Shown here: positions 16,096 through 23,574 of the stretch, one piece after another
Numbering within the stretch: the first letter of the stretch is position 1
Layout of the letters: each line of letters starts with the position of its first letter
DNA from: Ferruginibacter sp.
Lineage (GTDB): Bacteria > Bacteroidota > Bacteroidia > Chitinophagales > Chitinophagaceae
Length of the DNA: 55,337 nt
Assembly: GCA_014379905.1 (NCBI GenBank)
Contig: JACMKX010000106.1
Span: 1 to 55,337, forward strand
Reading direction: 5' to 3'
Translations under genes and position numbers: made by a program
The notes under the pieces: generated by a model
The model's input: only the letters and a program-made list of their open reading frames with translations
What the model was told of the DNA's origin: nothing
The model's database searches: none

Positions 16096-16812
16096 ATGTA
16101 CAAACTCGAACTCATCGCCTTCAACATCCAGTCCTGCATTGATGCACAGCAGGCAGGCGCACATCGTATTGAACTTTGCGATAATCCCGGCGAAGGTGGA
16201 ACTACCCCTTCTTATGGATTTATAAAAGCAGCCAGGAATATTTTAAAAATCGACCTCTACCCTATTATCCGACCGAGGGGCGGTGATTTTTTATACAGCG
16301 AAGCTGAATTTGACATAATGAAATCAGACATCAACGTGTGCAAAGTATTTGGTTGCAATGGCGTGGTAATAGGCATATTAAATACGGACGGCAGTATTGA
16401 CAAACAACGTTGCAAAGAATTGGTAGAACTGGCACGGCCCATGGGCGTAACCTTTCACCGGGCATTTGACAGGACCAATAACCTGCAGCTGGCTTTGGAA
16501 GATGTGATAGAAATTGGTTGCGAAAGAATACTTACTTCCGGGGGTGTGCCCAATGCTGCAGACGGAACTGCTACCATTACTGCACTCATTAAACAGGCCG
16601 CCGGCCGCATAATTATTATGCCGGGTAGTGGTGTAAGGTCAGACAATATAAAAGCCATAAAGGAAACAACCGGGGCCATGGAATTTCACACCTCTGCCAG
16701 GATATATTTTGAAAGTAAGATGGAATATAAAAGCGAGGGAATGAAGGAAAAGATGATGGAAGTTGGATTGGATTTGGAGGAAGCGGAAAAAATATTAAAG
16801 AGTTTACAGTAA
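16096..16812 (+). CDS. cutC: CutC family protein
   Basis: A 238-residue TIM-barrel protein of the CutC family, long called copper homeostasis protein, though bacterial evidence for a copper role is weak. Signatures are YKLELIAFNIQSCIDAQQAGAHRIELCDN at the N-terminus (here in part), GGTTPSYG, IRPRGGDFLYSEAEF, VTFHRAFD and LTSGGVPNAADG. I start at 16096 because the family begins with this M-Y-K-L-E; the upstream ATG at 16066 lies in the repeat cluster and would add ten non-homologous residues. Confidence 0.94.
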   Translation: MYKLELIAFNIQSCIDAQQAGAHRIELCDNPGEGGTTPSYGFIKAARNILKIDLYPIIRPRGGDFLYSEAEFDIMKSDINVCKVFGCNGVVIGILNTDGSIDKQRCKELVELARPMGVTFHRAFDRTNNLQLALEDVIEIGCERILTSGGVPNAADGTATITALIKQAAGRIIIMPGSGVRSDNIKAIKETTGAMEFHTSARIYFESKMEYKSEGMKEKMMEVGLDLEEAEKILKSLQ

Positions 16813-16841
16813 CTGATGAAGATTAATTAACCCCTTTAATT

Positions 16842-17225
16842 ATGAAAATATTTTTTGTTGCGGCATTTATATTTTTTTATTCCTGCAATGAACATGCTCC
16901 TTCCATTCAAAGTTCGGATGATGTCGCGAAAAGTATCTCGGAAGCAACCAGCAACACTATTTATTTTGAAGGAAAATTTATCCTTTTTAAAAAACTGTCT
17001 GAAAGGGATTATTACCTTTATTTAAAAGATAGCACAGGAGATACCATACAATTTCTTACCCATATGCCGATAAGCCGGTATGAGACAGACCGGCTGCAAT
17101 CAACAGGAAATAACATCAAACTCAATTACATCAATTTTTACAATAAAGTAAAAAAGGAAAATATGAAAATTGTAAAGTATATAGAACCTGTTTATGACTG
17201 GTCTAAGATGAATAATAAACAGTAA
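16842..17225 (+). CDS. Hypothetical lipoprotein
   Basis: A 127-residue protein with a lipoprotein signal: MKIFFVAAFIFFYSC with the probable lipidated cysteine at 15, followed by N-E-H. The mature part is small, probably beta-rich (IYFEGKFILFKKLSERDYYLYLKD), with no domain I recognise. It follows cutC after 29 bp and is intact. Confidence 0.72.
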   Translation: MKIFFVAAFIFFYSCNEHAPSIQSSDDVAKSISEATSNTIYFEGKFILFKKLSERDYYLYLKDSTGDTIQFLTHMPISRYETDRLQSTGNNIKLNYINFYNKVKKENMKIVKYIEPVYDWSKMNNKQ

Positions 17226-17333
17226 TGCTGTTCCTACAAATTCATAAGATATATATCGAATGAAAAAGATCAATTGACCTTTTCACCACTAGTGGGTATT
17301 CCTGTAAGTTTATTTTAGTGGTAATTTCGCGCT

Positions 17334-18134
17334 ATGCAAACAGGCGTATTTTATATTGATACCTTCACTTCTACAAAATTTACAGGCAATCCCACTGCTA
17401 TTTGCCTGGTTAAAAATAAAATGGCGGATGAAACCATGCTATCTATTGCCCACGAATTTAATTTGCCCGTAACCGGTTTTATTCAAAAAGAAACCAGCCA
17501 TTATTCTACCCGTTATTTCACACCCCTTACAGAAATACCTGCCTGCGGTCATGCTACGTTAGCTGCAGCAGCCGTGGTATTCGGCGAAGAAGGAACTTCG
17601 ATCGTACAGTTTAAAACAGGAACGCAACTATTGATTAAGGCAGGTTTATCAGGCGACACTGTTACCATGTCTTATCCCAGGTATTCTTTACAATCTTGTG
17701 TTCCTTCAGAGGAAATATTAAAAAGCCTGGGCCTAATCGCTTATCGGTCTGCGGGCCTGTGCCGGCAGCTGGAAACACTGTTTATAGAATTAGATGACCC
17801 GGCCCTTCTGAGAAAACTAACACCGGATTATGAAGCTTTAACCAAAGGTGATGACTTTATTAAAGAAGTGGTGATCACTTCTTTTTCCGATGATGCCAAA
17901 TACGATTTTTTACTTCGCTCTTTTTGTCCATGGATAGGAATTGATGAAGACCCGGTAACAGGTTCGGTGCATAGTGCGCTCACGCCTTTCTGGAGTGAAA
18001 AATTGAACAAAACTACTATGACCGCCTTCCAGGCTTCGGCACGTGGCGGGGAAGTTTTTGTGAAAACACTGGAGCACCACGTGGAGTTGGGTGGCAAATG
18101 TGTAATCATTTTAAAAGGTATTCTTACATCTTAA
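17334..18134 (+). CDS. PhzF family isomerase/epimerase
   Basis: A 266-residue protein of the PhzF family, which has the same two-lobed fold as diaminopimelate epimerase but lacks its cysteines. Signatures are YIDTFTSTKFTGNPTAICLV at the start, FTPLTEIPACGHATLAAA (the G-H-A-T active-site region), and the C-terminal DEDPVTGSVHSAL with the G-S-V-H phosphate/oxyanion loop. PhzF itself isomerises a phenazine precursor; no other phenazine genes are here, so this is one of the many PhzF-like enzymes of unknown substrate. Confidence 0.92.
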   Translation: MQTGVFYIDTFTSTKFTGNPTAICLVKNKMADETMLSIAHEFNLPVTGFIQKETSHYSTRYFTPLTEIPACGHATLAAAAVVFGEEGTSIVQFKTGTQLLIKAGLSGDTVTMSYPRYSLQSCVPSEEILKSLGLIAYRSAGLCRQLETLFIELDDPALLRKLTPDYEALTKGDDFIKEVVITSFSDDAKYDFLLRSFCPWIGIDEDPVTGSVHSALTPFWSEKLNKTTMTAFQASARGGEVFVKTLEHHVELGGKCVIILKGILTS

Positions 18135-18185
18135 ACTTACCTGGTTATATACAGCAATTCTGTTCAACAAACTAATTACCTTCAT

Positions 18186-18217
18186 TTTGTATTATGAATT
18201 ATATAATTATTAATTTG
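18186..18217 (+). promoter_or_regulatory. Candidate promoter of the DUF3667 gene
   Basis: TTTG (18186-18189) and TTAATTTG (18210-18217) are spaced by 20 bp, close to the Bacteroidota TTTG/TAnnTTTG promoter with one mismatch in the -7 box. It ends 17 bp before the start codon. Confidence 0.4.
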
Positions 18218-18234
18218 TAGGAATAATTATTTAC

Positions 18235-18933
18235 ATGGAGCAACAATGCAGGTATTGCGGAACTACGGGTTCAGGAAAATATTGTAAGGATTGTGGGCAG
18301 GCTTTTACAACCAAACGGCTCACCGTTAAAGGAATGCTCCAGGAGGCATTCCATTTTTTTACTCACCTGGATAGCGGTTTTCCTTTTACCCTTAAAAAAC
18401 TGGCCACGGCTCCGGGAAAAATGCAACTGGAATATGTGCAGGGATATCGCAGCCGGTATCAAAAACCTTTTTCCATGTTTTTTATCTGTGCCAGCTTTGC
18501 GGCATTGGTATTCTACTGGATCAACATTACCCTAATAAAATATTATGATGCAGGTAATTCGGGGGAAGCCATTTTCTTTCACAAATATTGGGTGATCCTC
18601 CAGATTGTTCTTATGCCGGTTTACTCATTCATCAATTATCTCTTCTTCAGGAACGCCACCATTAATTATGCAGAAATTGTGGTATACCAGTTGTACAAAT
18701 TCTCTTTTTTATTTTTAATGATTGCACTCATACACCTGCTAAAATTCATATTCCCGGAACTGCAAACCCGTTACATTGAATTACCTGCTACCGTGTTGTA
18801 TACGGTTATAACCAATTTTAATTTCTTTACAACAGGATCCAGGTTCATGGTCATCATAAAATCCTTTGTAACAATTGCCCTTAGTTTTTTACTGGCAAGT
18901 TTTATACAAGACCTCCTGATAAAAAAACTCTGA
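18235..18933 (+). CDS. DUF3667 membrane protein with zinc ribbon
   Basis: A 232-residue protein with an N-terminal zinc ribbon, C-R-Y-C-G-T-T-G-S-G-K-Y-C-K-D-C-G-Q (two CxxC pairs at 5-8 and 16-19), then a soluble stretch with KRLTVKGMLQEAFHFFTHLD and five hydrophobic helices from about residue 80 to the end. This is the layout of DUF3667 proteins, common in Bacteroidota and of unknown function. Its length fits the family. Confidence 0.85.
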   Translation: MEQQCRYCGTTGSGKYCKDCGQAFTTKRLTVKGMLQEAFHFFTHLDSGFPFTLKKLATAPGKMQLEYVQGYRSRYQKPFSMFFICASFAALVFYWINITLIKYYDAGNSGEAIFFHKYWVILQIVLMPVYSFINYLFFRNATINYAEIVVYQLYKFSFLFLMIALIHLLKFIFPELQTRYIELPATVLYTVITNFNFFTTGSRFMVIIKSFVTIALSFLLASFIQDLLIKKL

Positions 18934-18955
18934 CCATAAATAAAACATTCATACA

Positions 18956-19351
18956 ATGAACGAAGAGCGAATAGAAAGATCGGTAACCAGGATTTTTAAA
19001 GCGGTATTTCCGGATAGCACCAACCATTACGATACGCTGTTTGGAGGAACTGCCATGCATCTAATGGATGAAGTGGCATTTATCACGGCTACCCGTTTCA
19101 GCCGACAGAAGATGGTAACCGTAAGCAGCGACCGTATCGATTTTAAAATGCCCATTCCCGCCGGAACCATTATCGAATTAATAGGAAGAGTGGCTTACAT
19201 TGGCAATACCAGTCTTAAAGTAAGGGTTGATATTTTTATTGAACAAATGTATACCAACGACCGGCAAAAAGCAGTAAGCGGCGAATTTACTTTTGTAGCT
19301 ATTGGCGAAAATAAAAAGCCGGTAAAGATCATAACAGATTACTCTAAATAG
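18956..19351 (+). CDS. Acyl-CoA thioesterase, hotdog fold
   Basis: A 131-residue 4HBT-type thioesterase that hydrolyses acyl-CoA to free acid and CoA. The family blocks are HYDTLFGGTAMHLMDEVAFITA (hotdog helix with the catalytic aspartate in M-D-E), VTVSSDRIDFKMPIPAGTIIEL and the C-terminal GEFTFVAI. It resembles YciA/BACH-type enzymes. It follows DUF3667 by 22 bp. Confidence 0.92.
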   Translation: MNEERIERSVTRIFKAVFPDSTNHYDTLFGGTAMHLMDEVAFITATRFSRQKMVTVSSDRIDFKMPIPAGTIIELIGRVAYIGNTSLKVRVDIFIEQMYTNDRQKAVSGEFTFVAIGENKKPVKIITDYSK

Positions 19352-19388
19352 TAAAAGGGAAATATTTTTTACAAAAAAGAAATAAATA

Positions 19389-20304
19389 ATGAGTATGAAA
19401 ATCAAACTGCTTCTTAGTGTGTTGTTTTTTGCTTTTTCAGCACCCGTTTTTTGCCAGCCTGGTAAAGTAAGCAAACAAAAAAATGTTGTATACGGCACAG
19501 TTTCAAACCTTGCCTTGCTGATGGATATTTATCAACCTGAAGCAGCCAACGGAAAGGGGATTATTTTATTTTTGGCGGTCCATGGGTTTATGTATATCCC
19601 AGGGGATATGACCAGCCACAGTTGAAAGAAGATTATGATACGGATACAACCTATGGAAGGAAATGGGCAAACGACCTTTTGCAGACGGATTATACATTAT
19701 TCTTGATTAACCACGGTTTCATTCCCCAGTTCCATTTTCCGGAAGTCTTTGCCGACTGCCAGCGGGCCGTACGATTCATGAGGTACCCTGCTTAGAATTA
19801 TAAAATAGATGCGGATCATATTGGCGCAATCGGTCATTCTCCGGGCGGCAATCTTGCGGCTATGCTGGGCGTAAAAGACGGGCAGCCGGGCAAAGTTGCC
19901 GGTATTGACAGCGTAAGTTCTAAAGTACAGGCGGTGGTAACTGTGGCTGCACCTTTTAACCCTGCAGATGTAAATAAGCCGGAAGACACTGCTATGGATC
20001 GCAGCTTTATGCTAAGTGTGGTAAACAATTACCTGGGAGGTTTGCCTGATATTGACTGGAACGGTGGGGTTGCATCACCCGGTAAAGCTGCAGAAGCCTC
20101 TCCCATTACACATGTTACAAAAGATGATACGCCCATACTCATTTATTATTCCGACAATGATCCTGTAATACCCGTGAGGCATGCAAAGGGCATGTATAGT
20201 AAATTAAAGGAAACCGGTGTACCTTCGAACGCAGGAAGCAGGGCCAAGGCCCACAGCCGGATATGGATGAAGTAAATGCGTGGTTCTCCCGGTATTTAAA
20301 ATAA
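19389..20304 (+). pseudogene. Decayed secreted alpha/beta hydrolase (three lesions)
   Basis: The first 79 codons encode a signal peptide ending V-F-C-Q-P and the N-terminal strands of an esterase/lipase-like alpha/beta hydrolase (YGTVSNLALLMDIYQPE, then WRSMGLCISQG-like sequence reachable only by changing frame). Homology then goes on in frame 2 (LKEDYDTDTTYGRKWANDLL...LFLINHGF), crosses an in-frame TAG after MRYPA, and resumes with NYKIDADHIGAIGHSPGGNL, the nucleophile elbow G-H-S-P-G-G. Near 20235 another shift is needed to reach the C-terminus GQGPQPDMDEVNAWFSRYLK, ending at 20304. The 137-residue open frame at 19862-20276 is only the middle of the gene. Two frameshifts plus one stop argue for real decay. 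Confidence 0.85.
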
Positions 20305-20330
20305 AGCATTTTTTAATTTTTTCAATAACC

Positions 20331-20879
20331 ATGAAATACCGCACACAACGATTATTGATATCTTCCATTTCGCTTGATTATATAAACGAGGTACACCAGT
20401 TGCATTCCCTGCCGGAGGTGGATCGGTTCAATACTTTAGGCATTCCTGCTTCGGTAGATGTTACAAAAAAAATAATGTTGCAGTGGCTGGAAATACAGGA
20501 AGCGGATCCCGCAACAGGTTATGTTTTTTCGGTAAAACTCATTGATACAAATGAATTCATAGGCGTGGCAGGCCTCAACCTTGGCAAACCCAATTACAGG
20601 ATCGGGGAGATCTGGTACAAGTTGGATCCCCGGCATTGGAATAAAGGTTATGCTTCTGAAGCTTTGGCAGAAATTTTAAAAATGTGTTTTATAAAATTAA
20701 AACTGCACCGTATAGAAGCGGGTTGCGCCGTAGATAATACGGCTTCCATTAAAGTATTGGAAAAAGCAGGCTTTGTAAGAGAAGGAAGAAAACGGGCAAT
20801 TTTACCCGTGCGAGGCGAATGGATGGATAATTATTTTTACGCCATTCTTGACAATGATTATAATAATTTAAATAAATAA
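20331..20879 (+). CDS. GNAT acetyltransferase, RimJ/RimL type
   Basis: A 182-residue GNAT protein. It begins MKYRTQRLLISSIS, the usual T-x-R-L-L-I/L-R start, has FIGVAGLNLGKPNYRIGEIWYKLDPRHWNKGYASEAL with the acetyl-CoA loop (W-N-K-G-Y-A-S-E), and ends HRIEAGCAVDNTASIKVLEKAGFVREG. I start at 20331; upstream codons to 20280 lie in the tail of the decayed hydrolase and match nothing. Acceptor unknown. Confidence 0.92.
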   Translation: MKYRTQRLLISSISLDYINEVHQLHSLPEVDRFNTLGIPASVDVTKKIMLQWLEIQEADPATGYVFSVKLIDTNEFIGVAGLNLGKPNYRIGEIWYKLDPRHWNKGYASEALAEILKMCFIKLKLHRIEAGCAVDNTASIKVLEKAGFVREGRKRAILPVRGEWMDNYFYAILDNDYNNLNK

Positions 20880-20881
20880 AT

Positions 20882-21343
20882 GTGCACCGGATAACTACAA
20901 GACCCGCCACCCTAAGTGATCTTGATATACTATTAAAATTTGAACAGGGTATTATTACAACCGAGCGGCCATTTGATCCTACCTTAAAAACAGATCCCAT
21001 CAGTTACTACAACCTGGAGGCTTTGATTCCATCTGAAGATGCCGAAGTTATTGTAGCAATAATAAATGAAGAGATCGTTGCATCCGGTTATGCGCTTATT
21101 AAATATGCGCAACCATATGTTGACCATGAAAGTTATGCCTATCTTGGTTTTATGTTTGTGCCGGAGGTTTACCGGGGCCAGGGGATAAACAAAATAATTG
21201 TCGATGCTTTAAAAGAATGGGCATATTCAAGAGGCCTGAAAGAGATCAGGTTAGAAGTGTATGCTGAAAATATTAATGCTATAAAAGCATATGAAAAAGT
21301 AGGATTCAAAGCACATATGCTGGAAATGAGGTTCCGCCTGTAA
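20882..21343 (+). CDS. GNAT acetyltransferase
   Basis: A 153-residue GNAT protein starting with GTG, 2 bp after the preceding GNAT stop codon. The fold is clear from FVPEVYRGQGINKIIVDALKEWA (acetyl-CoA loop Y-R-G-Q-G-I) and EIRLEVYAENINAIKAYEKVGF (N-x-x-A-x-x-x-Y-E-K-x-G-F). An ATG at 20880 overlaps but is out of frame and stops after three codons. It is distinct in subfamily from its neighbour, so the two are not a recent duplication. Confidence 0.9.
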   Translation: MHRITTRPATLSDLDILLKFEQGIITTERPFDPTLKTDPISYYNLEALIPSEDAEVIVAIINEEIVASGYALIKYAQPYVDHESYAYLGFMFVPEVYRGQGINKIIVDALKEWAYSRGLKEIRLEVYAENINAIKAYEKVGFKAHMLEMRFRL

Positions 21344-21355
21344 CACTATTGACCA

Positions 21356-21730
21356 TCAGGCGGCAGGCAAATTTGCATTGATTGTTTTTAGCAAATGGCT
21401 CATCTCAAACGGCTTTGCTATATAACCATTGGCATGACACTCTTTTGCAATTTCCATAATATTGGAGTTGGCAGAAACAAATATTACCGGTATGTCTTTA
21501 GTGAGCGCTGTTTGTTTTAATTGTTTACAAATGTCCCGCCCATCCAGTCCTGACATCCAGATATCCAACAGTATGATATCAGGAAGCTCGGCAGCTTTAA
21601 ATTCAAATATTGTATTCGGATCAGTGGAAGTGATCACCTGGTACCCATGAGTTTTCAACATCAGTTTAAGGATATCCAAAATATCCACCTCGTCATCTGC
21701 AATAAATATTTTAACGATCTTTTGCTGCAT
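21356..21730 (-). CDS. Receiver-only response regulator of the kai operon
   Basis: A 124-residue CheY-like receiver domain with no output domain. Acidic pocket A11-D12-D13-E14, phospho-acceptor D56 in ILLDIWMSG, the switch T/S in VIFVSANS and K in GYIAKPFE are all present. It lies 8 bp after the histidine kinase and is the last gene of the kaiC-kaiB-kaiB-like-kinase-receiver set, so it should be the phosphorylation target of that kinase. With no DNA-binding domain, it must signal through protein contact; the partner is not in the window. Confidence 0.93.
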   Translation of the reverse strand: MQQKIVKIFIADDEVDILDILKLMLKTHGYQVITSTDPNTIFEFKAAELPDIILLDIWMSGLDGRDICKQLKQTALTKDIPVIFVSANSNIMEIAKECHANGYIAKPFEMSHLLKTINANLPAA

Positions 21731-21738
21731 ATATATTT

Positions 21739-22950
21739 TTAATGAGAAAGGGGTAATTCAAAAGAGAAAACCGAACCGTTGCCCGGTTTACTTTGTACCT
21801 GTAAATTTCCACCGTGCCGCTTTATTATCTCAGATGAGATGTATAAACCCAGGCCAAGCCCGGCATAGGTATTTTCTTTTTCACCGTTAACCCTAAAGAA
21901 GCGCTCAAATACTTTTGATTGCTGATCGGCAGGTATACCAATTCCAAAATCCTGTACAGATAAGCTGACAGTATTGTCAACAGTTTTGGTTGCTACTACA
22001 ATATCAGTTTTTCCGGGGGAATATTTTGCGGCATTGTCAATAAAATTAGTTAGCACCTGCCCTATTTTATTCCGGTCGCCATTAATCATCTTTGTTTCGG
22101 CCAGTTTGTATTTAATGGAATGGTTTACAATTACCCGCTGTGTTTCTTCAATAATCTCCATTACCAGTTCATTAAAATCAAATGACTCCTGTTGATACTG
22201 AAGCTGGCCATTCTCCATTTTTTTTACGTCCAGCAGGTCGCCAATCAGGCTCGTAAGTTTATTGATCTGCGTGTCTACTTTGCCCAGCATTTCAGCCGCT
22301 ACCGTGTTCCCTTCTTTTTCAAAATTATAGCGCAATAACTGAACATATCCTTTTATACTGGTAACGGGTGTTTTTAACTCGTGGCTGGCAATACTGATGA
22401 ACTCATCTTTTTTGTCCATCGCCTTTTTATGCTGCTGGCTTTCCTTTTGAAGAGAAAGATCTGTAACAATGATACTGATCGCTTTACTGCCTCCCATTTG
22501 AATAGTGTTCATTGATAACAATAAAGGAAGAACAATGCCTTCTTTCCTGCTTAAAACTACTTCTCCTTTACTCTCCCCTTTTTCCCAGCAGGCCTTAATA
22601 AGTTTAGTAACCAAAAGCCTGAAGGCTTGAGGCATAAATTTTGTAAAATCGAACCCTATTACATTTTCTAATGGTACATTTAACAAACCGGCAAACCGGG
22701 TGTTGGAATATAAAATGATATTATTTTCATTGATGGTTAGTGCCCCTTCATTCATTTGCTCAATAAAAACCCGGTAGGATTTATCGGCACTCCTCAATGT
22801 ATATAATTCGTGGGCATCATTTGTTTTCACAATAAATGCATCCACCTCCCCTTTCCTGATGGCGTCAATTATTTCATGGCTTTCGGTGACCTGCGTTTCC
22901 AGTTCCTCAATACGGGAAAGCAGCTGGTCATATGTTTGCATTTTTTCCAA
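21739..22950 (-). CDS. PAS-domain sensor histidine kinase of the kai operon
   Basis: A 403-residue soluble kinase; no transmembrane helix is seen. An N-terminal coiled coil (about 5-30) with IIDAIRKGEVDAFIV leads into a PAS domain (about 55-165). HisKA follows with H190 in FISIASHELKTPVTSIKGY, then HATPase with N-box NFIDNAAKYSP, G1 DFGIGIP, F-box ERFFRV and G2 GLGLGLYIS. All catalytic boxes are intact. It lies 10 bp after the second kaiB-like gene and 8 bp before the receiver gene. The operon position parallels cyanobacterial output kinase SasA, but SasA senses KaiC by a KaiB-like N-terminal domain, which is missing here; separate KaiB-like proteins are encoded instead. Confidence 0.95.
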   Translation of the reverse strand: MEKMQTYDQLLSRIEELETQVTESHEIIDAIRKGEVDAFIVKTNDAHELYTLRSADKSYRVFIEQMNEGALTINENNIILYSNTRFAGLLNVPLENVIGFDFTKFMPQAFRLLVTKLIKACWEKGESKGEVVLSRKEGIVLPLLLSMNTIQMGGSKAISIIVTDLSLQKESQQHKKAMDKKDEFISIASHELKTPVTSIKGYVQLLRYNFEKEGNTVAAEMLGKVDTQINKLTSLIGDLLDVKKMENGQLQYQQESFDFNELVMEIIEETQRVIVNHSIKYKLAETKMINGDRNKIGQVLTNFIDNAAKYSPGKTDIVVATKTVDNTVSLSVQDFGIGIPADQQSKVFERFFRVNGEKENTYAGLGLGLYISSEIIKRHGGNLQVQSKPGNGSVFSFELPLSH

Positions 22951-22960
22951 TACCTAAATT

Positions 22961-23260
22961 TTATACAGGTTCAGAGATTTGGAGTCCTTTTAATACCTGC
23001 GCTGTATCAGACATATTTCCTACCAGTCTTTTCACGGGCCCAGGCGATAACTTAATGAGCACAGGCACAGCTATTACCTGCTCTGTTTTTGCAGCTTCAG
23101 GCTGCTGGTATATGTCTATCACCTCCAGCGTATACCTTCCTGTTAAATATTGCTCACAGATAATTTTCAAATTACTGATCGCTTTCACCGAATTAGGTGA
23201 CGCACCCGTGATAAACAGCTTTAAATTGTATTGCGGCAATATGTTTAACCCTTTCTCCAT
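22961..23260 (-). CDS. KaiB-like protein, divergent second copy
   Basis: A 99-residue thioredoxin-like protein of the KaiB family. It keeps the N-terminal strand LKLFITGASPNSVKAISNLK, followed by G-R-Y-T-L-E-V-I-D-I-Y and A-V-P-V-L. The most conserved KaiB block is altered: canonical PQLAE-D-I-A-TPTL is here P-E-A-A-K-T-E-Q-V-I-A-V-P-V-L, and GDLS becomes G-N-M-S. So it is a paralogue with changed surface, perhaps with a new partner (the kinase or KaiC in another state). It lies 26 bp after the canonical kaiB. Confidence 0.92.
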   Translation of the reverse strand: MEKGLNILPQYNLKLFITGASPNSVKAISNLKIICEQYLTGRYTLEVIDIYQQPEAAKTEQVIAVPVLIKLSPGPVKRLVGNMSDTAQVLKGLQISEPV

Positions 23261-23286
23261 TTGTTTATAATGCCTATACCATTTTT

Positions 23287-23574
23287 TTAACTTACAGGAA
23301 CAATATTTAAGCCAACCAGTACTTTTTCTTCATTGGAGAGGTCACCAATGATCTTACGCATAGGTTCGGGGAATTTTCTTACCAAAGTGGGGATAGCAAA
23401 TATCTGGTCGCCTTCTGCAAGTTGGGGTTTTACCAAAAGATCTATTATCTCTATATCGTATTTGCCTTTTAAGTGTGTTTCACAATATTTTTTCAGGTTC
23501 TGCATCGCCATCACGGATTTAGGTGTTTGACCGGCTACGTATAGACGCAGTTCCCATCTTTCTTCTTTTACCAT
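23287..23574 (-). CDS. kaiB: Circadian-clock-type protein KaiB
   Basis: A 95-residue KaiB. It has the full core of the family: [60 protein letters not shown] and EKVLVGL. These include the proline-rich fold-switch half and the GDLS segment of cyanobacterial KaiB. In cyanobacteria KaiB changes fold and binds the KaiC CI ring during the dephosphorylation phase. Its ATG overlaps the kaiC stop codon (TAATG), so translation is coupled. The tail after the last strand is short (NIVPVS), as in many non-cyanobacterial KaiBs. Confidence 0.96.
   Translation of the reverse strand: MVKEERWELRLYVAGQTPKSVMAMQNLKKYCETHLKGKYDIEIIDLLVKPQLAEGDQIFAIPTLVRKFPEPMRKIIGDLSNEEKVLVGLNIVPVS

Noticed and set aside
21334..21363. 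CCGCCTG...CAGGCGG inverted repeat as terminator between the GNAT and receiver genes
   Set aside because: The stem is short with a 16-nt loop and no T-run; it may come from coding constraints of the two gene ends.
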